NCBI RefSeq assembly: GCF_023016065.1
Contig: NZ_JALKAQ010000005.1
Span: 1-64,000, forward strand
Source: Marinobacter sp. S0848L
Lineage (GTDB): Bacteria > Pseudomonadota > Gammaproteobacteria > Pseudomonadales > Oleiphilaceae
Length of the DNA: 64,000 nt
Direction of reading: 5' to 3'
Part shown: in pieces, positions 38,033 through 49,156 of the stretch
Layout of the letters: every line of letters starts with the position of its first letter
How positions within the stretch are numbered: the stretch's first letter is position 1
Position numbers and translations under genes: made by a program
The notes under the pieces: generated by a model
Told to the model about the DNA's origin: nothing
The model's input: the letters and a program-made list of their open reading frames with translations, nothing else
Databases searched by the model: none

Positions 38033-38860
38033 TCAACTAGCGGCTCGTGCTCTGACATGAATCGGTCCAAGCACTTCGGCTTGCACCAACTCGATCAATT
38101 GTTCTTTTACCAGTTCAAGCGTCGCCAGAAAGCTCACCACGACCCCCAGTCGCCCTTCTTCAACCGAAAACAAGCTTTCGAAGGTCACAAAGCGATCACC
38201 CTGAAGCATCGAAAGGATATGGGACATACGCTCTCGCGTGGACAGCCGTTCTTTTTCAACATGATGACTGGTGAATAAGTCTGCGCGTTTCAAAACGCCC
38301 TGAAGCGCCAGAATCAACTCGCGCATGTCCACATCAGGATGCGGCTGGCTTGACGGTAATTTGGGCAAAGCGGCCGAGCCGATAAAGGTGTCACGCTCCA
38401 CTCGCGGCATTTGATCGATATCTTCAGCGGCTTTTTTGAAGCGTTCGTACTGCTGTAACCGACGAATCAGTTCCGCTCTGGGGTCCAGCTCGTCGTCATC
38501 GTCAGTTTCCTGGCGCGGCAGCAGCATCCGGGATTTGATCTCGGCCAGAGTAGCCGCCATCACCAGATATTCAGCCGCCAGTTCAAAGCGCATTGACTCC
38601 ACCGCTCCGATGTACTCCATGTACTGTCGGGTAATCTCACTGACATCGATATCCAGAATGTTCATATTCTGGCGCCGAATTAGATAGAGCAACAAATCCA
38701 GAGGCCCCTCGAAGGCCTCAAGAAAGACTGCCAAGGCATCGGGCGGTATGTAGAGATCCTTGGGAACATCGACCAAGGGTTTGCCCGACACCAGAGCGAG
38801 GGGCACCTGCTCCATTTCGTTAGAGGAAGCGTCGATTGGTTCTTTGATCTCGTCCGTCAT
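38033..38860 (-). CDS. scpA: Segregation and condensation protein ScpA
   Basis: ScpA is the kleisin that bridges the SMC heads. The 275-residue protein has the conserved N-terminal FEGPLDLLLYLIRRQNMNIL (about 49-68) and AAEYLVMAATLAEIKSRMLLP, and a C-terminal winged-helix region (about 200-275). The first 30 residues are an extra, poorly conserved segment; a start closer to ALAVFLEAFEGP cannot be excluded. It sits between trpS (41 bp upstream) and scpB. Confidence 0.93.
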   Translation of the reverse strand: MTDEIKEPIDASSNEMEQVPLALVSGKPLVDVPKDLYIPPDALAVFLEAFEGPLDLLLYLIRRQNMNILDIDVSEITRQYMEYIGAVESMRFELAAEYLVMAATLAEIKSRMLLPRQETDDDDELDPRAELIRRLQQYERFKKAAEDIDQMPRVERDTFIGSAALPKLPSSQPHPDVDMRELILALQGVLKRADLFTSHHVEKERLSTRERMSHILSMLQGDRFVTFESLFSVEEGRLGVVVSFLATLELVKEQLIELVQAEVLGPIHVRARAAS

Positions 38861-38901
38861 ACCATCGTCGTCTCTGTCAACGAATAGCCAACAAGCTCGA
38901 C

Positions 38902-40116
38902 TCAGCGATAACTGAGGCCCATGGCTTCCCGAACTTCCTCAAGGGTATCTCTCGCTGCATCCCTTGCGTGCTCTCTTCCTTCCTGAAGAATTGAATACAC
39001 CAAATCCGGGTTGTCTTCGTATTCTTTGGCTCGTTCGTGCAGTGGTTTCTGCTCTTCTACGATCGCTTCGATCAGCGGCGTCTTGCACTCCAGGCAACCA
39101 ATACCCGCGCTACGACAACCTTCCTGAACCCAGGCACAGGTTGCTTCGTCGGAATAGACTTTGTGCATGCCCCAAACCGGACACTTCTCAGGCTCGCCCG
39201 GATCGGTGCGACGCACGCGTTGCGGGTCAGTCTGCATAGTACGGATCTTCTGAGCAACGCTATCCGGGTCTTCCCGCAAGCCAATGTAGTTGTTGTACGA
39301 CTTAGACATTTTCTGCCCGTCGAGCCCTGGCATTTTTGACTCGGGCGTTAGCAACGGCTGCGGCTCCGGCAGAATCACTTTACCGCCACCTTCGATATAG
39401 CCGTACAGACGCTCGCGGTCACCCAACGAAATATTCTGTTGTTCTTTCAACAGCGCACGGGCGATTTCCAGTGCCTCGGTGCTGCCCTCTTCCTGATAGC
39501 GTTTCTTCAGTGAACGATACAGCTTGGCGTTCTTCTTACCCATTTTGACAATGGCCGCCTCTGCATTCTCTTCAAACCCGGGCTCGCGGCCATAGATGTG
39601 GTTAAAGCGGCGAGCGATTTCGCGGGTGATTTCCACGTGCGAGACCTGATCGGCACCCACGGGCACCTTACCTGCGCGATACATTAAAATATCGGCGGTT
39701 TGCAGCAAGGGATAACCAAGGAAGCCATAGGTCGCGAGGTCTTTTTCACGCAGCTTTTCCTGCTGATCTTTATAGGTTGGGATTCTTTCGAGCCAGCCCA
39801 GCGGGGTAATCATGGAAAGCAGCAAATGCAACTCTGCATGCTCCGGAACCTGAGACTGGATAAACATCGTGGACGAGCCCGGGTTTACCCCTGCGGCCAA
39901 CCAATCCACAACCATGTCCCAGACACTTTGTTCAATGCCGGAGGGATCGTCGTATTGCGTAGTTAACGCATGCCAATCGGCAACGAAGAAGAAGCACTCA
40001 AATTCGTGCTGGAGCTTAACCCAGTTTTTCAGCACACCGTGGTAGTGGCCGAGGTGAAGCTTGCCGGTCGGACGCATGCCGGACAAAATTCTTTGCTGGG
40101 AATCGACGGAACTCAA
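38902..40116 (-). CDS. trpS: Tryptophan--tRNA ligase
   Basis: TrpS charges tRNA-Trp. The 404-residue class I synthetase has the HIGH-type motif KLHLGHYHG (near 20) and GQKMSKSYNN (near 273). It is longer than E. coli TrpS (334) because of an insertion with basic residues around 190-245, a form known from pseudomonads. The start is probably a TTG at 40116, since AAGGAG lies 8 nt before it and no ATG precedes the conserved RILSGMRPTG. It heads the trpS-scpA-scpB-rluB set. Confidence 0.95.
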   Translation of the reverse strand: MSSVDSQQRILSGMRPTGKLHLGHYHGVLKNWVKLQHEFECFFFVADWHALTTQYDDPSGIEQSVWDMVVDWLAAGVNPGSSTMFIQSQVPEHAELHLLLSMITPLGWLERIPTYKDQQEKLREKDLATYGFLGYPLLQTADILMYRAGKVPVGADQVSHVEITREIARRFNHIYGREPGFEENAEAAIVKMGKKNAKLYRSLKKRYQEEGSTEALEIARALLKEQQNISLGDRERLYGYIEGGGKVILPEPQPLLTPESKMPGLDGQKMSKSYNNYIGLREDPDSVAQKIRTMQTDPQRVRRTDPGEPEKCPVWGMHKVYSDEATCAWVQEGCRSAGIGCLECKTPLIEAIVEEQKPLHERAKEYEDNPDLVYSILQEGREHARDAARDTLEEVREAMGLSYR

Positions 40117-40195
40117 AGCACAAACTCCTTCTTTCTATTTATAGAGCGCCTGACGGAACGTGAGGTCACGGGGTTAGTTATCAGGCTGACCGGGC

Positions 40196-40225
40196 ATTAT
40201 AGTCTTAACACCCGCCTGCGTTAAA
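40196..40225 (-). promoter_or_regulatory. Candidate trpS promoter
   Basis: A perfect TATAAT on the minus strand (40196-40201) has TTTAAC 18 nt upstream (40220-40225). It lies about 80 nt before the trpS start. The -35 is weak; the -10 is strong. Confidence 0.4.
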
Positions 40226-40256
40226 CAAACTGGATTAAAACAATCGCCCTGAAACG

Positions 40257-40293
40257 AAAAACCCCCGGTATTCTTTCGAATCCGGGGGTTTTT
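40257..40293 (-). terminator. Rho-independent terminator of the TCA operon, after sucD
   Basis: AAAAACCCCCGG (40257-40268) pairs perfectly with CCGGGGGTTTTT (40282-40293), with an inner ATTC/GAAT extension in the loop. On the minus strand it is followed by a T-run, about 19 bp after the sucD stop. The symmetry means it can also work on the plus strand. Confidence 0.9.
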
Positions 40294-40311
40294 CTCAGGT
40301 TGTGAAAAGGC

Positions 40312-41184
40312 TTACCAGCCAGTCACTTCCTGCAGAGCCTTGCCGATTTCAGCCAGGCTGCGCACGGTTTTAACGCCGGCGTCGTTCAGAGCGGCGAATT
40401 TCTCATCCGCTGTGCCCTTACCACCTGAAATGATGGCACCTGCGTGCCCCATACGCTTGCCAGGAGGCGCAGTAACGCCGGCAATGTAGGAAACAACAGG
40501 CTTGGTGACGTTGTCTTTGATGAAGGCTGCCGCTTCTTCTTCGGCAGTACCACCGATTTCACCGATCATCACAATAGCTTCAGTCTGAGGATCTTCTTCC
40601 AGAAGCTTGAGAATGTCGATGAAGTTAGAACCCGGGATCGGGTCGCCACCGATACCGACGCAAGTAGACTGGCCATAGCCAAAGTCTGTGGTCTGCTTGA
40701 CCGCTTCGTAAGTCAGAGTGCCGGAACGCGATACGATACCGACCTTACCTGGCTTGTGGATGTGACCCGGCATGATACCGATCTTGCTTTCGCCCGGTGT
40801 GATTACGCCTGGGCAGTTTGGCCCGATCATGCGTACACCTTTACGATCTACGTATTCTTTGGCGTACAGCATATCGATGGTCGGGATGCCTTCGGTGATG
40901 CACACGATCAGTTCGAGGCCGGCATCTGCCGCTTCGATGATGGCATCTTTACAGAACGGAGCTGGCACGTAGATAACGGTAGCCTGTGCACCGGTCTTTT
41001 CGACAGCTTCACGTACGGTGTTGAACACCGGCAGACCCAAGTGCTCGGTTCCGCCTTTACCCGGGCTTACGCCACCCACCATCTTGGTGCCGTACTCGAT
41101 AGCCTGCTCAGAGTGGAAAGTACCCTGTGCGCCGGTAAAGCCCTGGCAGATAACCTTGGTGTCTTTATTAATCAGGATGCTCAT
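40312..41184 (-). CDS. sucD: Succinate--CoA ligase (ADP-forming), alpha subunit
   Basis: SucD with SucC converts succinyl-CoA to succinate with substrate-level phosphorylation. The 290-residue protein has the CoA-binding N-terminal Rossmann fold ([16 protein letters not shown]) and the phospho-histidine loop in [16 protein letters not shown] (His near 248). The length is typical. Its ATG overlaps the sucC stop by one base. It is the last gene before the terminator at 40257. Confidence 0.97.
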   Translation of the reverse strand: MSILINKDTKVICQGFTGAQGTFHSEQAIEYGTKMVGGVSPGKGGTEHLGLPVFNTVREAVEKTGAQATVIYVPAPFCKDAIIEAADAGLELIVCITEGIPTIDMLYAKEYVDRKGVRMIGPNCPGVITPGESKIGIMPGHIHKPGKVGIVSRSGTLTYEAVKQTTDFGYGQSTCVGIGGDPIPGSNFIDILKLLEEDPQTEAIVMIGEIGGTAEEEAAAFIKDNVTKPVVSYIAGVTAPPGKRMGHAGAIISGGKGTADEKFAALNDAGVKTVRSLAEIGKALQEVTGW

Positions 41185-42350
41185 TATTTACCCCCTGCGG
41201 CTTTAACGACTTGCTCAGCAGCGTCAGAAAGGCTGCTAGCGGCGATGATGTTCAAGCCACTTTCAGCCAGAACCTTGGAACCCAGCTCAGCGTTGTTACC
41301 TTCAAGGCGAACAACCACGGGAACTTTAACGCCAACTTCTTTCACTGCACCGATGATGCCTTCTGCAATCATGTCGCAACGAACGATGCCGCCGAAGATG
41401 TTCACCAGAACGGCCTGCACAGCGTCATCAGACAGGATGATTTTGAACGCTTCGGATACGCGCTCTTTGGTCGCGCCGCCGCCAACGTCCAGGAAGTTAG
41501 CCGGCTTGCCGCCAGACAGCTTGATGATGTCCATGGTACCCATGGCCAGACCAGCGCCGTTAACCATGCAGCCGATGTTGCCTTCAAGCGCAACGTAGTT
41601 CAGTTCCCAAGCTGCTGCTTCTGCTTCACGGGCATCTTCCTGTGAAGGGTCGCGCATTTCCTGCAGTTTCTTCTGACGGTACAGGGCGTTGCCGTCGGCG
41701 CCAATCTTGGCGTCCAGGCAGTGCAGGTCACCAGCCGGAGTGATAACCAGCGGGTTGATTTCCATCAGCGCCAGATCGTAGTCTTCGAACAATTTCGCCA
41801 GACCCATGAAGATCTTGGTGAATTGACCAATTTGTTTGCCTTCCAGGCCCAGCTGGAACGCCAGATCACGACCCTGGTATGGCTGAGGACCAACCAGCGG
41901 ATCAATTTCTGCACGCAGGATCTTTTCCGGTGTTTCTTCAGCAACCGTTTCGATCTCAACACCGCCTTCAGTGGACGCCATGAATACGATGCGGCGAGTG
42001 CCACGATCTACAACAGCACCCAGGTACAGTTCCTGATCAATGTCAGTCAATGACTCGACAAGAATCTTGCTAACTGGCTGACCGTTTTCGTCGGTCTGGA
42101 AAGTTACCAGATTCTTGCCCAGCCACTGTTCGGCAAATGCACGGATGTCGTCAGTGTTTTTAACCAGCTTTACGCCGCCAGCCTTACCACGGCCACCCGC
42201 GTGAACCTGCGCTTTTACAACCCAGCTGTTGCCGCCAATTTTTTCGGCCGCTGCAACTGCTTCTTCCGGGGTGTCACAGGCGATGCCTTGTGAGACAGGC
42301 AGGCCATATTCAGCGAATAGCTGTTTGCCCTGATATTCATGCAAATTCAT
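41184..42350 (-). CDS. sucC: Succinate--CoA ligase (ADP-forming), beta subunit
   Basis: SucC is the nucleotide-binding partner of SucD. The 388-residue protein shows the start [19 protein letters not shown], the ATP-grasp domain (about 9-230, [20 protein letters not shown] and [11 protein letters not shown]) and the C-terminal CoA-ligase domain with [18 protein letters not shown] long hairpin separates it from lpd, so this pair may be transcribed at a different level from the upstream genes. Confidence 0.97.
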   Translation of the reverse strand: MNLHEYQGKQLFAEYGLPVSQGIACDTPEEAVAAAEKIGGNSWVVKAQVHAGGRGKAGGVKLVKNTDDIRAFAEQWLGKNLVTFQTDENGQPVSKILVESLTDIDQELYLGAVVDRGTRRIVFMASTEGGVEIETVAEETPEKILRAEIDPLVGPQPYQGRDLAFQLGLEGKQIGQFTKIFMGLAKLFEDYDLALMEINPLVITPAGDLHCLDAKIGADGNALYRQKKLQEMRDPSQEDAREAEAAAWELNYVALEGNIGCMVNGAGLAMGTMDIIKLSGGKPANFLDVGGGATKERVSEAFKIILSDDAVQAVLVNIFGGIVRCDMIAEGIIGAVKEVGVKVPVVVRLEGNNAELGSKVLAESGLNIIAASSLSDAAEQVVKAAGGK

Positions 42351-42501
42351 AGTTAATGTCCCGCTATTTGATGGAGGATAACCACGTACGGAGAAGAACC
42401 CGCTGCTCCCCTCTTGGGAAGCCTTAAACGCGAATTCGGTTTGATGAGCAGGGGATCACCTCAGCTCACCATGTCCGCAACCAGAAATCGGTTCTTGTTA
42501 T

Positions 42502-42535
42502 AGCGAAGGGGCGCTCTTTCGGGCGCCCCTTCGCT
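42502..42535. other. Strong hairpin between lpd and sucC
   Basis: AGCGAAGGGGCGC (42502-42514) pairs perfectly with GCGCCCCTTCGCT (42523-42535), a 13-bp stem with an 8-nt loop. No T-run follows on the minus strand, so a full terminator is unlikely. It begins 11 bp after the lpd stop and could protect the 3' end or tune lpd and sucCD levels. Confidence 0.6.
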
Positions 42536-42546
42536 TCTGGTCTGCG

Positions 42547-44019
<1,473 letters not shown>

Positions 44020-44024
44020 TCAGC

Positions 44025-45257
44025 TTACACGTCCAGCAGGATGCGCGCCGGGTCTTCTAGCATTTCCTTGATGGCTACCAGGAACTGAACGGCATCTTTG
44101 CCGTCGATCATACGGTGATCGTATGACAGCGCCAGGTACATCATCGGCAAGATCTCAACCTTACCGTTCACCGCCATCGGGCGTTCCTGGATTTTGTGCA
44201 TACCCAGAATAGCCGTTTGAGGCGGGTTCAGAATTGGCGTAGAAATCAACGAACCGAAAATACCACCGTTGGTGATGGTAAAGGTACCGCCGGTCATGTC
44301 TTCAATGCCCAGTTTGCCACCTTTGGCCTTGGTACCGTATTCAACAATCTTTTTCTCGATGTCCGCCAGACCCAAGGCGTCAACATCGCGAATCACCGGT
44401 ACGACCAGACCACGCTCGGTGGATACCGCAACACCAATATCCTGGTAACCGTGGTACACCATGTCATTGCCATCGATTGATGCGTTGACAGCCGGGAAAC
44501 GCTTCAAGGCTTCAGTTGCTGCTTTGGCGAAGAACGACATGAAACCGAGTTTGATGTCGTGACGCTTAACAAAGCTTTCCTGATACTGCTTACGCAGTTC
44601 CATGATCGGTGCCATGTTCACTTCGTTAAACGTCGTCAACATAGCAGCGGTCTGCTGAGCTTCAACCAAACGCTTGGCGATGCTGGCACGCAGACGGGTC
44701 ATCGGAACACGTTTCTCTGGACGCTCACCCGGTGCAACGTTCGCTTCCGGCGCAGCGGCAGGCTTGGACGCAGACGAACCTGACGATTTCTTGCTATCGA
44801 TGTGGTTCTGAACGTCTTCTTTGGTAACGCGACCGTCTTTGCCAGTGCCTTTCACAGCAGCCGGATCAACGTCGTTTTCTTCGGCAAGCTTACGAGCTGC
44901 GGGGCTCAAAATCGCGTCGCCGGATGCAGGAGCGTCTTCGCTCTTATCGGATTTCTCTTCTTCCTTTTCTTCCTTACTGCTATCCGACTTACTCTCTGCA
45001 GGCTTGGACTCGCCGGCAGCACCTTCTTTAAATTTACCGATCACTTCGCCACTTTCGCAGGTATCGCCTTCGGCTTTGACGATTTCTTCAATCACACCGT
45101 CAGCCGGAGCAACAACCTCGAGCACGACTTTATCGGTTTCAATATCAACAATCAGCTCGTCTCGTGAACAGGCTTCGCCTGGCTGCTTGTGCCAGGTCGC
45201 GACGGTGCCTTCGGCGACCGACTCAGGGAAAACTGGGGCTTTAATCTCTGTTGTCAT
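44025..45257 (-). CDS. sucB: 2-oxoglutarate dehydrogenase E2, dihydrolipoyl succinyltransferase
   Basis: SucB carries the lipoyl arm and transfers the succinyl group to CoA. The 410-residue protein has a lipoyl domain (about 1-78, lipoylated Lys in [11 protein letters not shown]), a Glu/Ser/Lys-rich linker (about 80-110), an E3-binding domain ([20 protein letters not shown]) and a catalytic domain (about 180-410) with [18 protein letters not shown]. It starts 25 bp after sucA and continues sdh-sucAB-lpd-sucCD. Confidence 0.97.
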   Translation of the reverse strand: MTTEIKAPVFPESVAEGTVATWHKQPGEACSRDELIVDIETDKVVLEVVAPADGVIEEIVKAEGDTCESGEVIGKFKEGAAGESKPAESKSDSSKEEKEEEKSDKSEDAPASGDAILSPAARKLAEENDVDPAAVKGTGKDGRVTKEDVQNHIDSKKSSGSSASKPAAAPEANVAPGERPEKRVPMTRLRASIAKRLVEAQQTAAMLTTFNEVNMAPIMELRKQYQESFVKRHDIKLGFMSFFAKAATEALKRFPAVNASIDGNDMVYHGYQDIGVAVSTERGLVVPVIRDVDALGLADIEKKIVEYGTKAKGGKLGIEDMTGGTFTITNGGIFGSLISTPILNPPQTAILGMHKIQERPMAVNGKVEILPMMYLALSYDHRMIDGKDAVQFLVAIKEMLEDPARILLDV

Positions 45258-45282
45258 TACAATTCCTTAGCTCGGTAGCTCG

Positions 45283-48120
45283 TCAGATTTCGAACGCGTC
45301 GTTAACCAACTTCTTCTGCTCTTCGATGTGTACAGACATGTGTCCGCACGCAGGAGCAGCAGAAGGCTCACGACCGGCATACTGAAGGTAGAGTTTGGGG
45401 TTCAGGCGCTGAAGCGCATTACGCATATGGTGCTGACTCGGGTACCAAGCACCCTGGTTCATTGGTTCTTCCTGACACCAAACCACGTTTTTCAGCTTAG
45501 GATACTGACCCAGAATTTCATCCAGATCGTCAGCCGGGAATGGGTACAGCTGCTCGATACGAACCAAAGCTACGTCATCACGCTCATCTGCCTTCTTTTT
45601 ATCCAGCAGATCGTAATACACCTTGCCGCTGCACATGATCAGGCGAGTCACCTTCTTCGGATCCGGCAGTTCCTTTTCAGGTAACACGGTCTGGAAGGTT
45701 CCAGACGTCAGATCGTCCAGGCTAGATATAGCCTCTTTGTGACGCAACAAGCTCTTAGGCGTAATGGCAATCAAAGGCTTGCGCAAGGGGCGCTTAACCT
45801 GACGGCGCAACATATGGAATATCTGCGACGGCGTTGTCGGTACACACACCTGAATATTGTGCTGCGCACAAAGCTGCAGGAAGCGTTCCAGACGGGCTGA
45901 ACTGTGCTCTGGCCCCTGGCCTTCGTAGCCGTGCGGCAACAGCAGCGTCAGGCCACACAAACGGCCCCACTTATGCTCACCACTGGTCAGGAACTGGTCA
46001 ATAACCACCTGCGCACCGTTAGCGAAATCACCAAACTGCGCTTCCCAAATGATCAACGCGTCTGGCTGAGTTGTCGCATAGCCATACTCGAAGGCCATAA
46101 CCGCTTCTTCTGACAACAACGAGTCGTAGATATCGAAGTTCGGTTGGTCGTCTGACAGAGCCTGCAGAGAGATGTAAGCAGAACCATCCTTCTGGTTGTG
46201 CAGTACCGCGTGGCGGTGAGAGAAGGTACCACGACCTACGTCCTGACCAGTCAGACGGATCTGATGGCCTTCATTGAGCAGCGTCGCGTAAGACATCATC
46301 TCACCGTAGCCCCAGTTCAGAGGCAACGCGCCGGCGGTCATCTTCTCGCGATCGTTAACGATCTTGGATACCTGGCGCTGCACGCTGAATCCTTCCGGGA
46401 CCTGCGTCAACTTCGTACCCAACTTTTTGATCGTTTTAGCCGCTACGCTGGTTTTACACTTGGCCGTCCACTCGTGGCCCAAGTAGGGAGTCCAATCAAC
46501 ATAGAGACCTTTGTTTGGCTCTTTAACCAACGATTTAACCACATGCTCGCCATTGTCGAGCGCATCCCGGTATTCAGTTTCCATCTGCTTGGCTTCATCC
46601 TCATTGAGGATGCCGTCCTGCATCAACTGGTCGGCGTAGATGTTACGTGTGGTTTTCAGCTTGCGAATTTTTTCGTACATCAACGGCTGAGTAGCCGCTG
46701 GCTCGTCGGCCTCGTTGTGGCCACGACGGCGGTAGCAAACCAGATCAATCACGACATCACGCTTGAACTCGTTGCGGTAATCAACGGCCAAATGCGTCGC
46801 GAACATCACCGCTTCAGGGTCATCTGCATTCACGTGAAGAATGGGCGCTTGCACCATCTTCGCCACGTCGGTGCAGTACTCTGTGGAGCGTGCATCTTCC
46901 TGACGGCTTGTCGTAAAGCCAACCTGGTTGTTGATCACGATGTGGATGGTGCCACCCACTCCAAAGCCCCGGGTCTGGGACATCTGGAAGGTTTCCATCA
47001 CCACGCCCTGCCCGGCAAATGCCGCATCACCGTGCATCACGATCGGCAACACTTTGCTGCCGTCTGTATCGTTACGGCGATCCTGGCGCGCTCGAACCGA
47101 ACCAACAACAACCGGTGCAACAATTTCCAGGTGCGACGGGTTAAACGCCATCGCCAGATGAACTTCACCGCCCGGTGTCATGACGTTGGAAGAGAAGCCT
47201 TGGTGATACTTCACGTCACCAGAGCCGGAATCCGCCAGCTTCTTACCTTCGAACTCGTCAAACAATTCTTTCGGGTTCTTGCCGAGCGTGTTAACCAACA
47301 CGTTCAGACGGCCACGGTGCGCCATACCCAGGACGATTTCTTTCGCGCCATATGAGCCGGCACGCTGAATCAATTCGTCGAGACAAGGAATAAGACTCTC
47401 GCCGCCTTCAAGGCCGAAGCGCTTAACGCCCGGATAGCGTGAGCCCAGATATTTCTCAAGCCCTTCAGCAGCGGTCAGGCGCTCCAGAAGGTGCTTGCGG
47501 GTTTCAGGCTCATACTGCGGACGGGAACGTACCGGCTCCATGCGCTGCTGGAACCACCGCTTGATGCGGGTGTCCACCACGTGCATGTACTCTGCGCCGA
47601 TACTTTGGCAATAGGTTTGGCGAAGCCCGTCGACAATGTCTCTGAGCTTCATTGTTTCGGAACCAAAGCTCAAAGAGCCGGTCTGAAACTCGAGATCGAG
47701 ATCGGATTCATGCAGATCATGAAACGCCGGATCAAGATCTTCGACAGGTTCACGCTGCCAGACACCCAGAGGGTCAAGCTTGGATTCCTGATGTCCGCGG
47801 AAACGGTACGCGTTAATCAGCTGAAGAACACGAATCTGCTTTTTGTCAGCATCGGATGTGGCGCTGGCCGGAACGCCGCCACTGGCCAAAAAGCGCTGGT
47901 TTCGCGAGATGTGTTCAAACTGTTCACGGATTGTCGAGTGGATAACGTCACGACCTTGATGGCCATCGACACTCGGGAGCTTATCAAAGTAGCTCCGCCA
48001 CTCTTCAGGAATAGCATTGGGGTCTGTCAGGTAGGTTTCAAAAAGCTGTTCAACATAGGCTAGATTTCCACCCTGCAAGTGGGAAGTCTGCCATAACTGC
48101 TCCATGATGCTTTCGTGCAT
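45283..48120 (-). CDS. sucA: 2-oxoglutarate dehydrogenase E1 component
   Basis: SucA decarboxylates 2-oxoglutarate with thiamine pyrophosphate, the rate-limiting step of the complex. The 945-residue protein has the N-terminal arm binding SucB, RFGLEGGESLIPCLDELIQR, GMAHRGRLNVLVN, a TPP motif region with HGDAAFAGQGVV and VVIDLVCYRRRGHNEADEPA, and a transketolase-type C-terminal half. The length fits the family (E. coli 933). A GGTGAG motif lies 9 nt before the ATG at 48120. A 316-bp gap separates it from sdhB. Confidence 0.97.
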   Translation of the reverse strand: MHESIMEQLWQTSHLQGGNLAYVEQLFETYLTDPNAIPEEWRSYFDKLPSVDGHQGRDVIHSTIREQFEHISRNQRFLASGGVPASATSDADKKQIRVLQLINAYRFRGHQESKLDPLGVWQREPVEDLDPAFHDLHESDLDLEFQTGSLSFGSETMKLRDIVDGLRQTYCQSIGAEYMHVVDTRIKRWFQQRMEPVRSRPQYEPETRKHLLERLTAAEGLEKYLGSRYPGVKRFGLEGGESLIPCLDELIQRAGSYGAKEIVLGMAHRGRLNVLVNTLGKNPKELFDEFEGKKLADSGSGDVKYHQGFSSNVMTPGGEVHLAMAFNPSHLEIVAPVVVGSVRARQDRRNDTDGSKVLPIVMHGDAAFAGQGVVMETFQMSQTRGFGVGGTIHIVINNQVGFTTSRQEDARSTEYCTDVAKMVQAPILHVNADDPEAVMFATHLAVDYRNEFKRDVVIDLVCYRRRGHNEADEPAATQPLMYEKIRKLKTTRNIYADQLMQDGILNEDEAKQMETEYRDALDNGEHVVKSLVKEPNKGLYVDWTPYLGHEWTAKCKTSVAAKTIKKLGTKLTQVPEGFSVQRQVSKIVNDREKMTAGALPLNWGYGEMMSYATLLNEGHQIRLTGQDVGRGTFSHRHAVLHNQKDGSAYISLQALSDDQPNFDIYDSLLSEEAVMAFEYGYATTQPDALIIWEAQFGDFANGAQVVIDQFLTSGEHKWGRLCGLTLLLPHGYEGQGPEHSSARLERFLQLCAQHNIQVCVPTTPSQIFHMLRRQVKRPLRKPLIAITPKSLLRHKEAISSLDDLTSGTFQTVLPEKELPDPKKVTRLIMCSGKVYYDLLDKKKADERDDVALVRIEQLYPFPADDLDEILGQYPKLKNVVWCQEEPMNQGAWYPSQHHMRNALQRLNPKLYLQYAGREPSAAPACGHMSVHIEEQKKLVNDAFEI

Positions 48121-48436
48121 TTTGAATAGCTCACCTTGGCTGGTGCGGGGGAGCGGGTATGGTCGGCCAGTGGTATTTTCCAGTCAATACGGGTTATTAC
48201 GTCATGACAACCGGAAACCACAACCATTACGGAAGATTCCGTCCCCTGTGATTTTTTTGTGCTCAGCGACACTGCAAGGAAACCATAGGAAGGCAAACCA
48301 GGCAGCGGAGTCAGTTTGCATCCCGGTAAGACTTTTGACTATAAGCCTTTGGTTGAAGGCCCCGCATAAGCGAGGCCTTCAGGAGTGCTAACTGGCATCG
48401 GGTAACCAGTATAGCTATTTCTTCAAGTTTTGCCGG
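48121..48436. other. 316-bp gap between sdhB and sucA
   Basis: No gene is visible here. It holds a 12-bp hairpin (48354-48381, listed separately) close to the sdhB stop. It also holds a possible sucA promoter on the minus strand: TTGACT (48182-48187) with GACCAT (48159-48164) as a weak -10. The length and hairpin suggest that sucAB-lpd-sucCD may have its own promoter besides read-through from sdh. Confidence 0.5.
48354..48381. other. Hairpin downstream of sdhB with ATAA loop
   Basis: TGAAGGCCCCGC (48354-48365) and GCGAGGCCTTCA (48370-48381) form a 12-bp stem with one mismatch and an ATAA loop. The core is nearly identical to the hairpin after fadA (57283-57304). It lies about 55 nt after the sdhB stop. 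There is no T-run on the minus strand, so it may be a processing, protective or partial termination site. Confidence 0.55.
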
Positions 48437-49141
48437 TCAGGTGGCCCTTTGCAGCAACAAATTCCGAATGTGGCCAATCGCCTTAGTCGGATTCAGGCCT
48501 TTCGGGCACACGCTTACGCAGTTCATGATACCCCTGCAGCGGAACACACTGAACGGGTCGTCAAGCTCGGCCAGACGCTCTGCCTGAGCCGTATCACGGC
48601 TGTCAGCAAGGAAGCGATAGGCTTGTAACAAACCTGCCGGACCAATGAACTTATCGGGGTTCCACCAGAACGATGGGCACGACGTTGAACAGCACGCACA
48701 AAGAATACACTCGTACAGACCGTCCAGCTTCTCACGCTCTTCGGGCGACTGCAGGCGCTCAATAGCTGGCGCCGGCTTGTCGTTCACCAAATATGGCATA
48801 ACCTTTTCGTACTGCTTGTAGAAAAGACCCATATCGACGACCAGATCACGAATGACTGGAAGACCCGGCAGCGGGCGCAGAACCAACTTGTTGTTCTTGA
48901 CCACGTCGGAAACCGGCGTAATGCAAGCCAAGCCATTCTTGCCGTTCATATTCATACCATCAGAGCCGCATACACCTTCACGGCACGAACGGCGATAACT
49001 CATTGAAGGATCTTTTTCCTTCACGAGGTTCAGCACGTCCAGAACCATAAGGTCTTTGCCTGCAGGGATCTCGACTTCAACGTCCTGCATGTAAGGGGCG
49101 TTATCAGCTTCTGGATTGTAGCGATACAGACTTACCAACAT
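48437..49141 (-). CDS. sdhB: Succinate dehydrogenase iron-sulfur subunit
   Basis: SdhB passes electrons from the SdhA flavin to ubiquinone through three iron-sulfur centres. The 234-residue protein has the 2Fe-2S ligands in CREGVCGSDGMNMNGKNGLAC (near 58-78), and ferredoxin motifs CILCACCSTSC (near 145) and CRGIMNCVSVCPKG (near 200) for the 4Fe-4S and 3Fe-4S clusters. It follows sdhA by 15 bp and is the last gene of sdhCDAB. Confidence 0.97.
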   Translation of the reverse strand: MLVSLYRYNPEADNAPYMQDVEVEIPAGKDLMVLDVLNLVKEKDPSMSYRRSCREGVCGSDGMNMNGKNGLACITPVSDVVKNNKLVLRPLPGLPVIRDLVVDMGLFYKQYEKVMPYLVNDKPAPAIERLQSPEEREKLDGLYECILCACCSTSCPSFWWNPDKFIGPAGLLQAYRFLADSRDTAQAERLAELDDPFSVFRCRGIMNCVSVCPKGLNPTKAIGHIRNLLLQRAT

Positions 49142-49156
49142 ATTCAGAATCTCCCC